From positions 1 to 23,159 of the forward strand of contig JALVIU010000323.1 of the NCBI GenBank assembly GCA_027028665.1: a stretch of DNA of 23,159 nucleotides, given 5' to 3'. The notes beneath the pieces were generated by a model. It had not been told where the DNA came from. It worked only from the letters and a program-made list of their open reading frames with translations, and searched no databases. The number at the start of each line of letters is the position of its first letter. Positions within the stretch are counted from its first letter, which is position 1. A program made the position numbers and the translations under genes. This document shows positions 19,199 to 23,159 of the stretch, in pieces. The DNA is from Candidatus Atribacteria bacterium (GTDB lineage Bacteria; Atribacterota; JALVIU01).

Positions 19199-20479
19199 TT
19201 AATTTTTCTTCTTTTCTCTTAGAGTCCAAGCGATTATAAGAGTAAAGATACCCATTAATAAGAAAGTCCTACTTATTGTAAACCTATCGGCAAGGTAACC
19301 TACAATTGGTGCAAGAACTATTACCAAAATGGATCTCAATTGACTCTCTATAGAAAGTACGGTAGCCCTCTGTGTTTTTTTCATATAGTCTCCTAATACA
19401 TCTACTACTAAAGGTCTACGGGAATCCTTCATTACATAAAGGATAAAGTAGAGTAGTATGATTACTAAAACAAGTTTCATCTGAATAAAAAATCCAAGAG
19501 AAAAAAGTATAAGACCCATAACGAAAAAGTATATATCCATAAGAAGAGAAGAAGGGTATCTCTTGTTTAATTTATAGACATTTCGAGAGGCCCAAGAACT
19601 TACAATATAAAATACTCCATAAACAATACCTAATACTACTTTTACCCTTTTATCAGGACTAAATCCCGCTAAAAAAGATATAGAAATCCCTATCATTGAT
19701 ACCTTAAGGATAGGTTGAATATAATCTTTTAACACCTTAAAGATTCCATCATATAAAGAAGAAGAAAGAAGGGGTCTTATAAGTAATTTATTCTTCATTA
19801 TATCTTTTAAATGAGATATACTATTTTTAAAAAATTTCTTTAGGGAAAGATCTGTTTCTATCCTTTCATTTAAACTATTAGGATAAGAAAGTATTAATAA
19901 AAAATCTAAAATATAAGGCAATACAGAGAGAAGAAATATCCATTTTAATGCAGGAAGGTTTAGGATAAATATGATAGATAGAAATGCAGAGATGGAAGAA
20001 CCCATAAGAGAAAAAGACCTTGTTCTTCCATAAACAAAAGTTTTGTACTCAAACCAGCCCTTTTGTTCCAGATAAGAGTAAATCATAGCCTTATGCGTAC
20101 CTGATCTAAAGGCTTCACCCAATCCAAAAAATATCATCCCTATAAGGACAATAGTAAAATTCCTACCTATAAAGAAAAATATAAAAGAAATAATATAAAA
20201 GATGAAACATATAAGGAGTTCTGTTTTCTTACCGTACTGATCTGCAAGGATACCAGAGGGTATTTCAAATATATAAGTAATAAGTTCTCTTACAGAAAAT
20301 AAAATTCCTATAAGAAAAAGATTTATCCCTATAGAAAGAAGGTATAAATATAAATATGGTTCGAAAAATTTAAGGTTCTTAAGAAGTCCATAGAAAGAAA
20401 ACTTCCATATTTGGATGTCTCTTACAATTTCCCTATGCACTGCACTTTCATTTACAAGGAGTTTCCTATTTTCTTCCAT
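19199..20479 (-). CDS. Major facilitator superfamily transporter
   Basis: The 426-residue protein is hydrophobic with about 10-12 membrane helices after a 30-residue cytoplasmic tail. The loop between helices 2 and 3 carries the MFS motif A in the form GILADQYGKKTE. The second half has the matching VGYLADRFTISRT loop near the C-terminus. The sequence around GLGEAFRSGTHKAMIYSYLEQKGW resembles MFS subgroups of unknown substrate. AAGGTG precedes the ATG. It starts 16 bases after the tRNA-Thr and ends 160 bases before the dcd start region. The substrate cannot be inferred from context; nickel is not suggested despite nikR nearby. Confidence 0.85.
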   Translation of the reverse strand: MEENRKLLVNESAVHREIVRDIQIWKFSFYGLLKNLKFFEPYLYLYLLSIGINLFLIGILFSVRELITYIFEIPSGILADQYGKKTELLICFIFYIISFIFFFIGRNFTIVLIGMIFFGLGEAFRSGTHKAMIYSYLEQKGWFEYKTFVYGRTRSFSLMGSSISAFLSIIFILNLPALKWIFLLSVLPYILDFLLILSYPNSLNERIETDLSLKKFFKNSISHLKDIMKNKLLIRPLLSSSLYDGIFKVLKDYIQPILKVSMIGISISFLAGFSPDKRVKVVLGIVYGVFYIVSSWASRNVYKLNKRYPSSLLMDIYFFVMGLILFSLGFFIQMKLVLVIILLYFILYVMKDSRRPLVVDVLGDYMKKTQRATVLSIESQLRSILVIVLAPIVGYLADRFTISRTFLLMGIFTLIIAWTLREKKKN

Positions 20480-20495
20480 ATATCACCTTCTCAAA

Positions 20496-20569
<74 letters not shown>

Positions 20570-20612
20570 TATAAAAAATCTTTAATGAAAATATTTACTT
20601 ATAAATCTCTAT

Positions 20613-21032
20613 TTATAGATCCTGATCACCTGTAAAGGTAGGTACCAATTTTACAAGTTTTACACCTTTATGATTGGAAAGCTGCTTTGTAAATTCCGTT
20701 ATCTTCTTTATTTGACCTTTTAATACGATGATTTCCATACAATTATGTTCACTTAAGTGAAGATGTGAAGAAAAAACTATCTCTTTTAGATAATGATGTT
20801 GTATACGGGTAAGCTTCTCCAGCAAATTGGGAACTTCATGATCATAAACAAGAGTAACCGTTGCAAAAATTTTTCCTTTTTTTGTTTCCCATTCCTCTTC
20901 TAAAAGTCTCTTTCGGATGAGATCACTTATAGCTTTTGATCTATTCTTATATCCCTTATCTTTCATAAATTGAGAGAATTTTTCCATAAGTCTATTATCA
21001 ATAGACACACTAAACCTTGTAATTTTTTCCAT
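20613..21032 (-). CDS. nikR: Nickel-responsive transcriptional regulator NikR
   Basis: NikR is a ribbon-helix-helix DNA-binding protein with a C-terminal ACT-like nickel domain; nickel binding makes it bind operators of nickel uptake and hydrogenase-related genes. The 139 residues have the N-terminal RFSVSIDNRLMEKFSQFM, then GYKNRSKAISDLIR (27-40). The nickel ligands match E. coli H76, H87, H89 and C95: here H79 (in QHHY), H90 and H92 (HLHLSEHNC) and C98. GAGGTGGGGAG precedes the ATG. It is divergent from hypF over 175 bases, which fits regulation of hypF and of itself. Confidence 0.94.
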   Translation of the reverse strand: MEKITRFSVSIDNRLMEKFSQFMKDKGYKNRSKAISDLIRKRLLEEEWETKKGKIFATVTLVYDHEVPNLLEKLTRIQHHYLKEIVFSSHLHLSEHNCMEIIVLKGQIKKITEFTKQLSNHKGVKLVKLVPTFTGDQDL

Positions 21033-21207
21033 CTCCCCACCTCAACATTGATTTTCGTTTATTTTACCATAAAGTATAATCTTATTGCAAGGTTTTTAAT
21101 ACTATGTTATATATAAATTATGGATTAACAACTAAACTATTTCTCAAGTATAGATATTTTATATCAATTTTATTGCAAGTAATTCTATCCTATGATATAC
21201 TTTGAAT
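21033..21207. promoter_or_regulatory. nikR-hypF divergent regulatory region
   Basis: The 175-base intergenic region is very AT-rich and contains repeated elements. TTATTGCAAG occurs at 21082-21091 and 21170-21179. AAGTATA occurs at 21072-21078 and 21146-21152, with its inverse TATACTT at 21196-21202. For nikR, minus-strand TTGCAA (21085-21090) and TAAAAT (21061-21066) are 18 bases apart. On the plus strand the first TTGCAA is also 17 bases before TATATA (21108-21113). GATAT-TTT-ATATC (21153-21165) is a short palindrome. NikR sites are expected here, but no exact E. coli-type box is visible. Confidence 0.5.
21173..21201 (+). promoter_or_regulatory. hypF promoter, start point at or near the ATG
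   Basis: TTGCAA (21173-21178), 17-base spacer, TATACT (21196-21201): a good sigma-70-type promoter. Transcription would start about 7 bases downstream, at the A of the hypF ATG (21208). There is no ribosome binding site before the ATG, which fits a leaderless mRNA. Confidence 0.55.
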
Positions 21208-23159
21208 ATGAAGAAAAGTAGGGAGATAAAAGTATATGGCATTGTTCAAGGAGTAGGATTTAGACCTTTTGTATATAGGATTGCAAAAGAAAATAACCTT
21301 TCTGGATATGTATTAAACAATACTGAAGGTGTAGAAATTGTAGTAGAAGGAGACAATACACAAATAGAAGGGTTTATAAAAGCACTGAAAGAAAAGTGTC
21401 CTCCCTTATCATTTATCCAGGAAATAAAAACAAGAGAACTAGAACTTAAAGGATACAGAGAATTCGTCATAAAAGAAAGTGAGAAAACAAATAAGAAGGA
21501 GACATTTATACCTCCAGATACCATGGTATGTGATGAATGCCTTTCGGAATTTTTTAACCCCCACAACAGAAGATATCATTATCCCTTTATCACATGTACA
21601 AATTGTGGACCGAGATTCTCTATTATAAATGATATTCCATATGATAGAGAAAATACAGAGATGAAAAACTTTTTTATGTGCAAAGAGTGTCTATCAGAGT
21701 ATCAGAACCCTCTTGATAGAAGATTTCATACAGAGCCAAACGCCTGTCCTATATGTGGTCCTCATCTTTCTCTGTACAATAATAATGGAGAGCTCATAAT
21801 TGAGAGGGATACCGATAAAATAGCAGATTTTATCGTAGAACTTTTATCAAAGGGAAAGACTATTGCGGTAAAGGGCATTGGGGGATATCATCTTGCAGTA
21901 GATGCCACAAACGACAAAGCTGTCCATACACTAAGAGAAAGAAAGAGGCGCCCCTTTAAGCCATTTGCTATTATGATAAAGAATATAGAAGTAGCAAAGG
22001 ACTATTTTTATATAGGAAAAAATGAAGAAAAGATTCTTATATCCAAAGAAAGGCCTATTGTATTGGTTCAAGAAAAAAGGAGATTGGTAAGTAATTTTGT
22101 TGCACCCAATCTAAGTTATATAGGTATTATGCTCCCATATACCCCCTTTCAACATCTTATATTTTCATATCCATATATAAAGGCACTTGTTATGACCAGT
22201 GGAAATATATCTGGGGAACCTATAATTTTTGATGATGATACAGCCTTTAAGGAGCTTGCAAATATTGCAGATTATTTTGTTACATACAATAGAAAAATTG
22301 CCTCTTTCTCTGATGATTCTGTGATCTTTGTAGAGGATAAAACTCCTTATTTTATAAGGCGTTCAAAGGGCTTTGTCCCATTGCCTTTTTTAAAAGACAA
22401 GGAATTTTCAATACCCATGTTTGCAACAGGAGGAGATTTAAAAAATACCTTTGCAATTGCAAAGGAAAATAAGATAATACTGAGTCAATATCTGGGAGAC
22501 CTTTCTTCGCCAAAAAGCGAAAAACTATACAAAGATACTTATAATCACTTTAGAAAGATCTTTGATATATCTCCAAAGGTAGTAGTATCTGACAAGCACC
22601 CAGGGTATTTTACCACATACATTGCAGAAGAAATGGAAAAAGAGGGATTAAAATGGATAAAAACCCAACACCACCATGCCCATATCGTCTCAGTTATGGA
22701 GGATTTAAATCTCCAGGGTCCTGTAATAGGCATTGCTTTTGACGGTACAGGATATGGTGATGATAATACCTTATGGGGGAGTGAATTTCTAATCACTACA
22801 AGAACAAACTACACAAGAAAGGCTCACTTTTCCTATTTTTCTTTACCAGGGGGAGAAAAGGCTATAAAAGAAATCTGGAGAATAGCTACATCATTATTAT
22901 ACCATAGTTTTGGAGGCAGTATACCACTTAGAAAATATAAAGGGAAAAAAGCTGTGATAGAGATGTTATCCAAAAAAATAAATTCTCCTCTTACATGTAG
23001 CATTGGTAGACTATTTGATGGCATAGCAAGTATACTTGATATATGCGATATAATAACAGAAGAGGCAGAGGCAGCACAAAAACTCGAAACGCTTGCAACA
23101 AATGGATGGGAAAAGTCATCATTTTCTATTCCTTATAGAGAAAGAAACGGTATATATAT
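21208..23159 (+). CDS. hypF: Carbamoyltransferase HypF, 3' end outside the window
   Basis: HypF makes the carbamoyl group that HypE turns into the cyanide ligand of [NiFe]-hydrogenases. The open frame covers 650 codons and runs off the edge; about 100 residues of a usual 750 are missing. Domains in order: acylphosphatase (KVYGIVQGVGFRPFVYR, Arg19); double zinc finger with C108, C111, C130, C133, C158, C161, C180, C183 in the exact CX2CX18CX2CX24CX2CX18CX2C spacing; YrdC-like (KGIGGYHLAVDA, RPIVLVQ, TSGNISGEP); Kae1-like (TGGDLKNTFAIA, HHHAH, FDGTGYGDD). The ATG at 21208 gives the normal family N-terminus, though no ribosome site precedes it. Divergent nikR suggests nickel-linked control. Confidence 0.95.
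   Translation, partial: MKKSREIKVYGIVQGVGFRPFVYRIAKENNLSGYVLNNTEGVEIVVEGDNTQIEGFIKALKEKCPPLSFIQEIKTRELELKGYREFVIKESEKTNKKETFIPPDTMVCDECLSEFFNPHNRRYHYPFITCTNCGPRFSIINDIPYDRENTEMKNFFMCKECLSEYQNPLDRRFHTEPNACPICGPHLSLYNNNGELIIERDTDKIADFIVELLSKGKTIAVKGIGGYHLAVDATNDKAVHTLRERKRRPFKPFAIMIKNIEVAKDYFYIGKNEEKILISKERPIVLVQEKRRLVSNFVAPNLSYIGIMLPYTPFQHLIFSYPYIKALVMTSGNISGEPIIFDDDTAFKELANIADYFVTYNRKIASFSDDSVIFVEDKTPYFIRRSKGFVPLPFLKDKEFSIPMFATGGDLKNTFAIAKENKIILSQYLGDLSSPKSEKLYKDTYNHFRKIFDISPKVVVSDKHPGYFTTYIAEEMEKEGLKWIKTQHHHAHIVSVMEDLNLQGPVIGIAFDGTGYGDDNTLWGSEFLITTRTNYTRKAHFSYFSLPGGEKAIKEIWRIATSLLYHSFGGSIPLRKYKGKKAVIEMLSKKINSPLTCSIGRLFDGIASILDICDIITEEAEAAQKLETLATNGWEKSSFSIPYRERNGIY

Noticed and set aside
20600-20617. 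Hairpin TATAAAT-CTCT-ATTTATA at the end of nikR as a terminator
   Set aside because: The stem is 7 A-T pairs only, includes the nikR stop codon, and no clean T-run follows on the minus strand.
21246-21566. Minus-strand open frame of 106 codons inside hypF
   Set aside because: The plus strand encodes the acylphosphatase and zinc-finger parts of HypF; the minus frame has no signals.

Overview
The window is AT-rich bacterial chromosome with very dense coding. ATA and AGA codons are frequent and most genes have purine-rich ribosome binding sites. The gene content points to an anaerobic, probably thermophilic, low-GC bacterium of Firmicutes-like or deep-branching type: split glycine decarboxylase (gcvPA/gcvPB), formate-THF ligase, NfnAB transhydrogenase, DivIVA with YggT, and NikR beside the hydrogenase maturation gene hypF. 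I cannot name the phylum from sequence alone. No phage, transposon or CRISPR array is visible, and no gap reaches 300 bases.

Layout. Everything from 1 to 21032 lies on the minus strand; hypF (21208 to the right edge) is on the plus strand, divergent from nikR. At the left edge are a partial exported protein and a DUF554 membrane protein, downstream of a 30-base imperfect inverted repeat (1086-1115). Then, read right to left from 17572 to 1147, comes one almost gapless train of genes: nfnA, nfnB, an exported DUF4932-like protein, fhs, gcvT, gcvH, gcvPA, gcvPB, comB, cheR, yggS, proC, yggT, divIVA, yggU, a DUF4432 sugar-epimerase-like gene, rbsK and rbsD. Genes overlap or lie within about 25 bases of each other, and the best promoter is at the head of the train (-35 17631-17636, -10 17608-17613). 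An 8-bp inverted repeat overlaps its -10. Upstream is a second unit, dcd-rsmA, with an extended -10 promoter, then an MFS transporter, tRNA-Thr(CGT) and nikR.

How the genes work together. The T, H and two-part P proteins of glycine cleavage, Fhs (formate to 10-formyl-THF) and NfnAB (NADPH / NADH / ferredoxin balancing) form a one-carbon and redox module. It could run as glycine oxidation or as the reductive glycine route. The L protein, FolD and MTHFR are not in the window. The rest of the train is housekeeping (proline synthesis, PLP homeostasis, division-site organisation) plus two genes without their usual partners: comB, normally of coenzyme M synthesis, and cheR, normally of chemotaxis. 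The rbsD-rbsK-DUF4432 end suggests intracellular ribose handling. NikR and HypF imply a nickel-dependent [NiFe]-hydrogenase elsewhere in the genome.

The points most worth a second look are the operator-like repeat at the nfn promoter, the DUF4932-like protein whose expected HExxH site reads KELVR, the repeated motifs between nikR and hypF with a probably leaderless hypF mRNA, and the glycine/formate/Nfn operon without an L protein.
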